A stretch of DNA of 64,000 nucleotides, from contig NC_057789.1 of assembly GCF_014905175.1 (NCBI RefSeq), positions 4,154,001 to 4,218,000 of the forward strand. The letters are read 5' to 3'. The position numbers and the translations under genes are program-made. Shown one piece after another: positions 36,713-48,700 of this stretch. Below the pieces are notes generated by a model, which did not search any database, was not told where the DNA came from, and was given only the letters and a program-made list of their open reading frames with translations. Source of the stretch: Aphidius gifuensis (taxonomy: Eukaryota; Arthropoda; Insecta; Hymenoptera; Braconidae). The number at the start of each line of letters is the position of its first letter. Position 1 is the first letter of the stretch.

Positions 36713-38735
36713 TTTATCCCATTGATTAATAATTAATAATTGTTGTTTCTTAATTTTAAAAGATAAACATTTTAGTTTTACTTGTTTGTTGTTTTAAATG
36801 AAAAAAATAATAAATTAGTTTTTGAGTTGAAGAAAAGTGCATGGTGTATTATGCATAAATTTATGTGATATTAATATTAAAAATAGTTAAAAAATAAACG
36901 ACGATTTAGAGAAGAAAAAAAAAATAAATAATAAACGTCAGAGTAAATAACTGAATGATCATTGCTTGAATGAATGAATTATCAATTATTAATAATATTT
37001 GTAGAAAAAAAAAAATACTTTAAAATCATTATTTCATGTGCCATAAATGATTTACATAATTTTTAAAATGCCAATATCACGCATAAATTGTAATTAAAAT
37101 ATATATATTTTTTTACAATACCTTGAATTATTTAAACAATATAAATTGAATTCTTTATCAAATTTTTTTTGTATTTTGTATCCAGCACTTTTCTCAAAAT
37201 TCTTAAAAATATTATTAATTTCTTTTTTTTTTTTTTTCAATCAAGTTATTTAATTGTTAAATTATATCTTGTATGTAAATATTTGAAATTTATTTTTTTC
37301 TTTTTTTAAATACGAAGGGAATATTTTAGTTTTTAAAATATTGAGATCAAATAATTTTTACGATTTTTTTTTTAAATATGTAAAAAATATTTAAATTTTA
37401 TGATAATGTAAATTTACATAAATTAAATGGCATTTAGATCTCGAGTATCTTCGTATTAACAGTTGAAAAAAAATATATATATAAACAAAGTGGAGTATAA
37501 AAAAGATAAGAAACTAAAAAATAAAAAATAATTATCAAAAAAAAAAAAAAATTATAAGAGAATCCTTGATGGTGTCTATCCAAAAATATAAAAAATAAAA
37601 AGTATTTTTCTTACCTTACTTTTGCACAAAACATTGTGCATTGTTGTATTAAAATTATGTACATATCTCATTGTTCCTTGCTAATTCAAGGGACTCTGTA
37701 ATTACGCCTAAATAATATTTATTACAATTTTTTTTTTTTTTTCTTTTGCATTTAATTCAAGCACGGTAGCTAATGATAAACAAAAAAAAAACAAACAAAC
37801 TAAAAAGAGAATAATGAATTTGTTAAAGAGCCAAAAATAAATTAAAAAAAAAAATTTGTCAAATAATAAACTACAATAATTGTATATATTTAAATTTTAT
37901 TACGTAAAAAAAAAATGTTGACTTGTCTGGTGCCATTGAGTTTGCACTTATTATTTTATGGGCGTTGGTTCTTAAATATTGTTAAAAAAAAAAAACGAAT
38001 TTGAATACGAAAAATAATAAAAAAAAATAAAATTAAAGTCGATGTTAATTGATAAATTTTACATAAATTTATTAATCTTTTGTAATTAAAAAAGCAAAAA
38101 TAAATCAACGAATTAATAATTTACCAATGTGCCGCCAACAAAAACTGTCATAAATTATTATTAAAAAAAAAAGTAATAACATTTCATTATGGTAATAAAA
38201 AAAACCTGTTAATTAAAGTACAAAAAACTAATAAAAAAATTAGTAAATGTACATTCAGGTTAAATAAATTAAAAAAAACCCCATTAAAATCTTTAAAAAA
38301 AAAAAAATTTATCATATTTGTTGTCTAATTATTTGTTAAATAATAATATGTCGTTTATTGGCCTTTAAATAAAAAAAATTTAAAAAAATCATCAACTTGT
38401 AAATAAATAATTAATTTCACAGATAATTTTATAATATTTGATAACAAAAAAAAATTATAAATAAGTCAATGATTGTGTTGATGATGATGATAAGACATGT
38501 CGTTTTATTATCTTTGTTTTTATTGATTTATATTATAATCTTTGTCATAATTATCAATGCACGTACAATTGTAAGACATCTTGAAAAGAGACAACAAATT
38601 GCTTCACAACTAGTACACATTAAAGTGATGTTAACAAACGATTGATAAGAAAATGTGTTGGCCCTTTATCAACGACAATTTCACAATGATAAAATCTTAA
38701 ATAATTTTTGTTTAATTTTCTTTTTATCAATTAAA
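36713..38735. other. LKB1 3' UTR and intergenic DNA
   Basis: About 2 kb of AT-rich DNA full of homopolymer runs lies between LKB1 and the EAAT gene, both on the plus strand. Many AATAAA words prevent choosing a polyadenylation site. No coding exon, RNA gene or repeat family was recognised. Confidence 0.5.
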
Positions 38736-40528
38736 ATGGCATTGCCTAAATTAACATCAGAAAATCGTTCAAGTTTATTTAATCTAATTGGAATAACAAG
38801 TGGTATTATTATAGGTTTTTATTTAAAATATTTTTATAAAAATAAATCATGGAATAATAGAGAACTAATGCAATTACAATTTATCGGTGAATTATTTTTA
38901 CGAAGTGTTAATTGTTTAATTTTACCATTAATTATTTCAAGTATTGTTTGTGCAAGTTGTCGAGTTTGTAAATCTAAAAATATTGGATTAATGGCATTTT
39001 ATTATTACACAACAACAACTGTTTTGGGAATAACACTTTGTGTTGTTCTTGCACAAACAATTCAACCTGGTAAATTTTATCAGAATGATGAATTATTAAA
39101 AATTAAATACAATAAAAAATTTATTACTACTGATATTTTATTGGATCTGTTGAGGTATATAATTTGTTTAAATAATTTTATTTATCTTGAGAATAATTTG
39201 ATTGTATTTTTTAAAAATTATTTAAGAAACTTGGTGCCTGATAATTTAATTGAAGCATGCATCAGTCAGTATCAAACGATTTTAATTGAACCAGAAAATA
39301 GCAATAAAGGTAAAAACAAAATATTATTTATTATAAATAATTTGTCTATTAATTTATTCTTGATATTTTTTTAATATGTAGATATTTATCAGTGGAATAT
39401 TTCACATAGATATGGTGCTGGAACAAATGTCCTGGGTGTAGTTAGCTTCAGTTTATTGCTAGGAATTTCGATTGGCAAAATGAAAGAAAAAGGAAAACCT
39501 CTTGAAGAATTATTTCAATCACTTTCTGATATTGTCACAGAAATAATGAGCTGGCTAATGACGTATGAATTATAAAAACAATATAATAATAAATTTTTAA
39601 ATATTAAAAAAAATAAATGATTTTGTTTTCTAGGCTCATTCCAATTGGTGTATTATTTTTAATTCCAGGAAAATTATTAGAAACTCAAGATATTGGAATA
39701 ATGTTATCAAGATTAGGAATTTATGTTTTAACTGTTTTACTTGGATTATTTATTCAAGGTTTTATAATTTTACCATTTGTTTATTTTATTTGTACAAATA
39801 AATCACCAATTGAAATATTTAAAAATATTGGTCCAGCAATTATCACAGCAATTGGAACATCATCTAGGTAAACGAAAAAAAAATTAAATTAAATTTTACA
39901 AAAAGATAATTAATTGTTTATAAATTTAGTACAGCAACAATTCCAATGACATTAAAATGTCTTGATAAAATTGGAGTTAATAAAAAAGTATCAAGATTTG
40001 TTGTACCACTTGGAGCAACAATAAACATGGATGGTATTGCTTTGTATGAGACAATTGGTGCAATATTTATCATTCAACTTCGAGGTTTTGATTATTCATT
40101 AATGGGAATAATTTCAATTGCGTTAGTATTTTTTATCTTTATTAAAATTTATAATAATGAAGATGTTATTTTTTTTTAATTTGATAGAATCATGTGTACT
40201 GTTTCTTGTATTGGAGCTGCTGGTTTACCAAGTGGTGGACATGTCATGTTAATTGTTGTTCTTGAATCAATTGGAATACCACCTGAAGATGTTACATTAA
40301 TCATTACAATTGATTGTTTTGTGTAAGACATTATTTTACAAATCATAATGATAAAATTATATAAAGTTATTGATTTAATATATTTATTTTAGAGATAGAT
40401 TGAGGACAGCTGTGAATATAATTGCTGATGCACTTGGTGCATCTTTAATATCTCATTATTGTCATGATGAAATATCAACAATTGAATTGAATGAATTTCA
40501 ACAATTACAAATGCCATTTGTTGAATAA
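38736..40528 (+). CDS. excitatory amino acid transporter-like (SLC1 family)
   Basis: SLC1 transporters take up glutamate/aspartate with Na+ and H+ and export K+, acting at the plasma membrane. Exons 38736-39154, 39227-39309, 39382-39562, 39634-39867, 39930-40121, 40188-40322 and 40393-40528 give 459 aa. The start MALPKLTSENRSS has an AAAATGG context; an in-frame codon 27 positions earlier is not ATG-supported. Multiple hydrophobic helices are visible. HP1 carries GTSSSTATIP (about 302-311, family SSSSATLP), TM7 has NMDG (338-341), HP2 has SCIGAAGLPSGG, and TM8 has Asp412, Asp416 and Arg419 in DCFVDRLRT, matching the substrate and Na+ ligands of acidic amino acid carriers. NGTN-type sequence reads AGTNVLG. 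The first intron is 72 bases, so it leaves the frame open and is easily missed. The loop between TM3 and TM4 is short and the sequence is diverged, so substrate may differ from glutamate. Confidence 0.85.
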
Positions 40529-41383
40529 TTTAAATAATTAATATACATTTATTTATAATTATAATCGGAGAAAATCGAATAATATCGGACAAAAATTTTC
40601 CCCGAGGGATCCAATGATTTAGATCTAATCAGGCCATTTTTTTTTCCCGGGAAAGCATAAATAAAAAACGTAATAATAAACAATCCAAACAATATATTTT
40701 CCATCTTTAAATTATTGCGCTTGTATTTGGAAAAATAAAAAATAATTTTCGCCGCCTGGCGATGAGTCCTGAAGGCTATATTTAATTTTTCTATCTCTGT
40801 CTCTCTTGTGTCTCTCGACTCTCTTTATCAAATCGATAAAAAAACCATAAAAATTTTTCGAGCACCAAGTGAGACAGGAATAGCCAGACCAGACTGTGTA
40901 AATTTTATTGTGTGTGTGAGTGTGTGTGTAATCTGTATGACATCTGCCTTCACCGTGAGACGCGATAAATAAAAACATTATTAAATATTTTTATTTATTT
41001 AAACTAATAAATATACATAATTTATAAATAATTAAATATTTTTAAATAACAACTAGTTAGATTTTATATTATTAAATAAATTAATTAACAATTAGAATTT
41101 AACAGTGAAAATTAAAAGAGTAATATTATTATTTTTTATTTGACCGTTACAAGCACGCTCTAAATTTGACGGTCAAGTGTAACGGCTAAATTATAAATTT
41201 ATTTATTTTTATATCAACATTTATATTTAACAAGTAAGTTGTATTTTTTAATTATTTAAATTATTTATCAATAAAAAACATAATGTCTTTTTAATAAATA
41301 ATGAGTTGTAAAATTGATTTTTATTTTTAACAATATTGTTTAATTAATAAATAATAATAAAAAATTACAGGCTAAAAATTAAA
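40529..41383. other. intergenic and promoter of the 41384 gene
   Basis: A GC-richer patch at 40600-40650 (CCCCGAGGGATCC, CCCGGGAA) and CT/GT-rich low-complexity DNA at 40790-40935 follow the EAAT stop. The second half contains Myb-type sites (listed separately) and a 5' UTR intron: a donor, CAA|GTAAGT, at 41233/41234, and an acceptor, ATTACAG, at 41364-41370, 13 bases before the ATG. Confidence 0.45.
41141..41185 (+). promoter_or_regulatory. paired inverted Myb-type sites
   Basis: TGACCGTTAC (41141-41150) and GTAACGG (41179-41185) are oppositely oriented copies of the Myb recognition core YAACNG/CCGTTA, and ACGGTCA (41169-41175) is the inverted match of TGACCGT. The cluster lies about 50 bases upstream of the presumed leader exon of the next gene. 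Myb-MuvB/dREAM controls many cell-division genes in insects; regulation here is an inference. Confidence 0.35.
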
Positions 41384-42039
41384 ATGAGACCAGATTCAAG
41401 AAGTGTATCATTTACATTTCATCGTGAGGTGTTGGCTGATAAAAATTCACCTCAATTATCACGTAGTCGTCGTAATTTACGTCAACGTCTTCAGGATAGA
41501 TTTGACAAAGACAAAGATTCAAAAGTTGATTCTAAAAATAAAATAACAATTGATAAAACAAATGATAAAGGCTGGAGTAATTTGAGCCTTGGTAATGTAT
41601 CTGCTGATTCAAGAAGAGCACTAAGATCTGGTGCTGAAAAAATATCAAAAACAATTTCATCTGTTCGTACAACATTTGGTACTATATCTCAGGTAATTTA
41701 TTTATTAAAAAATAATCATGAAATAATTATTAACAGTGTTGTTGTTGTTTTTTTTATTTATAGAAATTTCGTAGTTCAACAAGACGAAGACAAATATTGG
41801 ATGAACAACAATCACCAATAAATGGTGCATCAAGATCAGCAACACCTCAGACACGTTCACGTTGTCTTCTTGGTCGTACACCAACAAAATTATATTCACC
41901 ATTTGGTATTGAGTCACCACGTCATGCTTGGGGAAAAGAAAATGACACAATTTCATCAACAGAAATTATTAAAACAACACGTGAACCCCTAAGACCATTT
42001 CGTTTTATTAAATCACGTGGTTTTTCAACACTCAGATAA
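41384..42039 (+). CDS. unrecognised basic protein, two coding exons (194 aa)
   Basis: Exons 41384-41692 and 41764-42039 join CAG|AAA in frame to give 194 aa starting MRPDSRSVSFTFHREVLADK. The N-terminal third is basic (SRSRRNLRQRLQDRF), the middle contains an ordered-looking stretch (WSNLSLGNVSADSRRALRSG, then KISKTISSVRTTFGT, interrupted by the intron), and the C-terminal part has TP and SP sites (SATPQTRSR, RTPTKLYSPF, IESPRH). It looks like a small nuclear or spindle-associated CDK substrate, in keeping with the Myb-type sites upstream, but I do not recognise the family. The middle block has the regularity of a conserved motif. Intron 71 bases. Confidence 0.75.
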
Positions 42040-42703
42040 ACATCATCAAGTACCTCAAAGCATTACAACAAAAAACAACAACAAAAAAATGACTCAAGTC
42101 AACAAAGATACTTAAATATACATACTCAATTATTTATTGTAAAATTTTTAATTTTTAAGCAGTATTATTGTCAAAATTATTATTTTTTTTTATTTTAAAA
42201 CTATCATTTAGATGGTTATTATTTTTTTAATTAATATTTTTTTTTTCTTTTTTTAACTTTTATATTTTATCAAGAGTATTATTATATTCCAATGAGTATA
42301 CCAATTTTACAAGTAATTTTTTTAATCATGATTGAATAAAACGGTGATGAATCATTGTAAAAAAAAAAAATGATTGTTTATTTATTTTTTCATAATTAGA
42401 GTTTGTTTATTGTTGGGAAGTTTTTAAAGACAATAAATAATAATTAAAATTGTTAAAATTATTGCGCAAAATCAAAATTATCCTGTCGAGATTTTGCGCA
42501 GTTGAATTTTAGTGTGCAGCATTGCAGAAAAGAGAATTGTTTTTCATCGATATAGAAGTGGATAATAATAAAAAAAAGGGTCAACTACTAGAAGAGAAAG
42601 AGAGAAATTTTTTGATAAAAAGGAGCAAAAAGATAACACTGGTAAATTGTGCGCGCAATGCGGCAGGAAGTGAGGAACCAATTGTCGGTCTTGATACTGT
42701 AAA
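42040..42703. promoter_or_regulatory. 3' UTR of the basic-protein gene and Sxl promoter/leader
   Basis: After the stop at 42037-42039 there is about 350 bases of T-rich 3' UTR (AATAAA near 42335). At 42463-42500 lies a perfect inverted repeat (TGCGCAAAATC / GATTTTGCGCA). The sequence then becomes less AT-biased (42510-42700, including GTGCGCGCAATGCGGCAGG), as expected for a leader ahead of the ATG at 42704. The start site is probably near 42500. Confidence 0.4.
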
Positions 42704-45700
42704 ATGGATAAATACGAATCAGAGAAAAATTCATCAGACGATTTTGTCAATCTTCAATCAAGGTAATTAATTAACTAAATTACTAAATTTTTTAAAATTA
42801 ATAATCAACAAATTATCACAATTTAAATAACAAATTAATTTAAATTTTAAAATTTTATTTTTTTTTTTCGAATTTAAATATATAACATGAATTTTTTTTT
42901 CTAAATTTTTTTGCACAAGTTAATATATTGTTGGATATTATTTAAACAATTGTAACAAATTTAATGTGACATTTATGTGGGTTGTATTTAATCATTCTAG
43001 ATTTCATCTCAGCAAGTATGTTTGCCAAGAAAATAATAATATTTAAATGTGCCACGAGTTAACTCAAATGAAAATTCACTTTTCACGTTGACATTTAAAA
43101 ATAAAAAATTATCATAATTTTATTTATCAATACATATATTTTTTTAATTTAATAATTTCTATTTTAATTTGCATGTTTATGTCATGTTAATAATAACATT
43201 AATTATTTCATTTAACACAAGCTAAATAGAACATGCATGTTGATATTTTTTTTTTGCAATAAATAAATAGAAAAAATCAGATGAAAATAAAAACAACAAT
43301 ATTTAAATATTAATTGCAATGTATCGCGCGCAAGGAGTATTGTACACATAATAGTAAAAAAATATATAGCTAGCGTCCTTTGAGGGTGCAGAAGCTAAAA
43401 AGAGGCAGGTCAGGGCTGGGGCTGTTCAACCTCCTTCAATTTCCCATTTTCCCCCGTCAGTTGACTCACAGACGTCGTCGCAGCCAACACGTAAATATTA
43501 TTCAATCTTTTATTTCCACAAACAAAAAATCATCATTGTCAAATATTTGCACAATAATATACACAAAAAACAATTAGCCGGTAAAATAGTTAGACAACAT
43601 AAAATCGCGTGTTAAAAAATACCTCCTTGCATTAATAAAAAAAAAAAAATAAATAAATAAAATTCTCGTAATATCTCGGGACTCACTCGGACCCAATCGG
43701 AGTAAAACAGTTGTTGTTGGCATTTTGGCAAGTGTGTGAGTGCAGCTTGGCAATTTTTTAGAAGAGATAAAAAAAAAAAAACAATAGACCAGTGAATAGT
43801 ATAAATATTTTGACAAAAAAAAAAAAAATATTAAAATATGTGTTTATGTAATATTGTGAATTAATTTTTAAATAAATAATTCATTGGTGTATAAATTGAG
43901 TGAGTGCGTTTATTATTTATATATTGTTAATAATAATTTTACTATTTTTTTCTGATATTTTAAATTATTAAATAATCATTATTATTCGAGGAAATTTATT
44001 TTGCATATCATTGATAAAACAAGGGTATATGACAAAAATATTATTTAATATTTAATTTAAATAAAACGCCCAATTTGCATATAGTATTTCTATCTCACTC
44101 ATTTACTTTGCAAATGTTTATTATTATTGGCAAAGTACGCCGGCGCTTCGCGTCTCTCCAGTTGCCGGCAAAAAAAAAAACAGGCGAGGGGGGTGAATGG
44201 TGGCCGGTGGGGAGATGACGCTTTGTGTGTAAAATTGCGTTTATTGGTTACAGCGAGATGAGGAAGAAACAACAATAATATTTCGGTTAAGCTCGGATTT
44301 AATCGTACACCCCACTGCTGCTGCTGCCTCCTGACAGCTTGGTCGATTTACAAGTTTGCCTGGATACACCCGCGTTTTTCCCGGGCCTTTGCGCCGTGAT
44401 TTCGCGTTACACAGTTGGCTATTTTTTATTTTTTTTTATTTTTTTTTTAATATTGAAAATTAATTATCATATAAAAAATTAATTACATATCACTCAAACA
44501 CAATTGAAGAATATTCTTCCATCATAAAACGACGCGTGTGAGTTTTTTTAAAATATTAATTTTTATTTAATTTAATTGTTTTTTGTCTAGAGTAATTTGA
44601 GGGCTCAATATTTTTTTTTTTTTTTTTTTTTTGACATTGGTGGTTGTGTGGATGCTATTGCGTTTGAGTGAGAGAGAGAAAGAGAGCGAATTTGGATCGA
44701 TGCGTTGGTCGGATAAACACACAGATAGCATTTTTTTAACAAAATTTTTTAATTTTTTTTAACGTAGGATTATTATTTAAAGCCAACAATTAATTATTAA
44801 ATAAACACATTAACGGTAAGAATTGTGTTTATAAATATAAATTATTGAATGAATAATAATTTGAAGATTATGCGGTAATTTTGAGAGGGAAAGTGACGTT
44901 AATCCCGGTCTTTTTTATTAGCGTCATGCAGGACTTTTGCATCTTGACATAACCTCAAAAATACTGTAACTTTTTTATTTTTTAATAATATAATTTTCAT
45001 CCTTATATACTATATTTTTTAATATAAATAGTACAATAATAGTTTTATAAAAATATAGGTACCTATATAATATATATAAACAAACAAATAATAATAATAT
45101 AAAAAATTTTTGACATTTTTTTTCAAGTTTTTTTCGTTAAACATCAAAATTGCGATAGAATAGTCATTTTTAATTTTTTATCCTGACTTGCCTTTGTTTG
45201 TTTGTTTCTGACACGCAGGTTCTGGCATCATTGATCATGCAATTTTATTTTTATATTTATTTTTCTACCGCTTTTGAACACTTGAAAAAAGTGAAATTAA
45301 AAAAAAAATGAATTGAAAAATTAGAAAAAAAAAAAAAAAAAAAAAACGGAAATCCCCGTAGTAATGTATTTGTTTATATTTTTTTTATTTGCCGACCCGC
45401 ATTGCTCCGATGGTTAACAACAACAACATCATCATCTTCATCATCTTTGGCAACAACATCAACATCAACAATACAACTTGGCCAACAATGAATTATTTAA
45501 TCAACAAAAAAACAAAATACATGATTGTAATAATTAAATAATCATCAGTTGGAATATTCAGCAGTGTCAAGGACAAACATTAAATTCTTATATTGGAAAT
45601 AGTGTCCAAATAACATCAGATAATTTATTGAATCAAGCGACTGGAAGCCATCAAAGTTATACTAAAATGTCTGACCACAATGATATACAACACCATTCAG

Positions 45701-48700
45701 GTATGAGGGATGATTCACGCACCAATCTAATCATCAATTATTTGCCACAAAGTATGACTGAAAAAGAGTTGTACAGTATGTTTGTGACAATTGGTCCAGT
45801 TGAATCATGTAGAGTTATGAAGGATTACAAGGTATACATTTTGTAATTACATTAACAGAATTATTAATTCATATATTTTACTAATAATTTGTTTTATTAT
45901 TTTCTAGACTGGATACAGTTATGGATTTGGTTTTGTTAATTATGCTAAAGCTGATGATGCAACAACAGCAATCAACACTCTCAATGGTCTTCAAGTACAG
46001 AATAAACGTTTAAAGGTGTCATTTGCAAGACCATCTGGTGAAGAGATCAAAGAAACTAATCTCTATGTTACAAATTTACCCAGGTAATTATTTCTTGATG
46101 AGAAAAATATCTATAAATTTATAAAGATGATTGATTAATTTATTTTATTATTTTATATAGAAATGTCACAGAAGGTCAGATTGAAGATATATTCAATAAA
46201 TTTGGTCAAATTGTACAAAAAAATATTCTTAAAGACAAATTGACTGGTTTACCACGAGGTGTTGCATTTGTGAGGTAAATTATTTTTCATTTTTATAGAA
46301 ATATATGTTAAATTTTTTGAGCAATATAATAGCTAGATGTAAAAAAAAAAAAGTAAAAGATTATGTGATATTTATGAAGCAGAATTAAATTCAAAAATCT
46401 TATGCAATTTTAAAAATATTTAAAGTCACATTGATGTTAAAATATATTTATATATAGTTAATTTGTAAGATGTGCCAGATTATTTCTGCACATGCTACCT
46501 GGCATCTTGTACAATTCCATTTTTCGTTTGTATTATAAGTGTGACCTAGATTAAATTTACTATTTATTCATGCATAAAAATGTTGGCTATTAATTTTAAT
46601 AATATTTTTAAAAACAAATGTATAAATTTATTTTAATCTTGATAATTTCATCAATTGTTTAGATTTAATTAATTTTTTTCGTTGTTAGATATGATAAACG
46701 TGAAGAAGCTCAGGAAGCTATAAATCATCTTCATGGCACGATACCCGAGGGAGGTTCTGAGCCACTTTGTGTTAAAATTGCTGAAGAACATGGCAAACAA
46801 AAAGCAGCATATTATGCTGGATGGCAAGCTGGCTTCAATCAGAGTCGCGGTGAGTATTTTTTAATTTTATTTTTTATATTGAAATTATTATTTATGTTTA
46901 ATCTAATCAACAACAATAAAAATATAATATTTTTTCATGAATTTTTTTTTGCTTTTATATTATACAAAAATTAATTAATTGTTTATATTTTTTAATGTTG
47001 ATTAAACTAAACATTTTCACTGTTGAAAGAAAAAATGAAAATAAAAATAAAAAACGGCACATAGAGACAATTTAAAAACATTTAATTTCAGTATATGTAT
47101 TTAATTTTTATACAAATTTTAATTGATTATATTTATTTTAAATTATTTATCATTTATTTTAATAAATATTCGCTAGTCGTCTGGATTATTTTTAAAACTG
47201 AGAAACGTATTTTTCATATTGTTTTTATTTTAAATAACAATGCTTATTTCTTTTGTTTAAAAACACAATGATATTTTTTTTATATCTCTAAAAATAACAA
47301 CAGTAATGACGGCTAGCTTTTAATTAAAAAAAAAAAAAATATCACATCATTTTTTCATACAATTTTTAAATGAAATAAATAAATTTATTTGTTTATAAAT
47401 TTTAACAACAATGTTTGCATTGTTTTTTTAATATTATCAATATAAAAAAAAATATATTTTGTTCAAATTAAAAGTTTCTACTTGTCACTTAGCAATGCTT
47501 TTCGAAATTATCATCAATTAAAAAATAGAAAAAAAATGTCAATGCAATTAGCAAAATGTTTTTACGTTTATTTTTATTTTTATTTTTTAAAAATAATTTT
47601 TTTCAATTGTTATTATATTGTCATAGATGTTTTTTGTTGTTTTTTATATATATATATTTGTTTTTTTTTTTAAATTATTTATTTACACATACACAAACAC
47701 TGATCGGTAATAATTGTCGCGATCAAGTTTTGATAAAATTTTGTAAAATATACTGCCGGCTTTTCTCAACGCCAATAAAGAGAAAATATTTTTAATTAAT
47801 ATGAAAAAAAAATAGAGACTAGTCAGATAAAATTAATTATTCTTTAAAAATAATTACATCGGTTAAAAAAAAAGCGTTGAAAAAAAAATGAAAAAAAGGG
47901 TTTATCAGTGATTTTATTGTATTCGTGTTTTTGATTTATGGAAAAAGACTAAAATAATAACGATGGAACCAATCGCCTTCATTCTGCGATGATGACAACA
48001 TTATGAAACGGACTTGTGGAAATGCCTGGCCCCCTTCTGTTGACACAACAACAACCTTTATTTCTTTTTAATTAAAGAAGAAAAAAAAATATTAAAATTG
48101 AAAATTCATAATAATTTTCAATATTTTTCTCAACTCTTTTGCTTTTTTTTAAAAAATTTGTTTTATTATATTCGATACAAACTAAAACGAAAAATTCCAT
48201 TAGTTTTTAGTTTCGTTTTTAAAAAACATGACTTAATTATTATTATTTTATTTCATTTTATTTTTCTTTTTGTCACTGAACCAGGGCAATTTAAAAAGCC
48301 ATTCATAACTACTGTACTAATTATTATTATTAATATGAATGTTATTGTTAAATTTATAATTTAAAAAAAAATAATAATAATATTTGATTGTATAATCAAA
48401 TCAAGCGGAAATACACCCTTGTTGTGTTCGCGATATTGTGTTTTTTTATATCTTGTTTGTCACATTATATGATATTTTATAAAAAAACAAAAAAAAATAC
48501 AAAAAAAAAGAAAAATCAGAGTATTATTATTACGTTTGTTTGTTTGTTTGTTTGTTTCATAAAGAAAAATAAAAATACATTCTTTTGTATTCCTTTTTTG
48601 TACGACTCCGTTTGAATATTGTTTCGTGAAATACAGAATATTTTTTGTAACAAAAACATGATTAAAAATAGAAAAATTATTAAAATGATTATTAAGGAAA

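Noticed and set aside
41705..41959. 84-codon minus-strand frame opposite the basic-protein gene
   Set aside because: It is the antisense shadow of a well-supported exon and has no independent signals.
44600..44632. Long T-runs near Sxl exons as autoregulatory Sxl-binding sites
   Set aside because: Runs of 8-25 T occur throughout the whole window, so their presence near Sxl carries no information.
45667..45669. Met60 as the only Sxl start
   Set aside because: Kept as an alternative, but the frame is open upstream to an acceptor and matches the phase of the exon at 42704, so the longer form is preferred.
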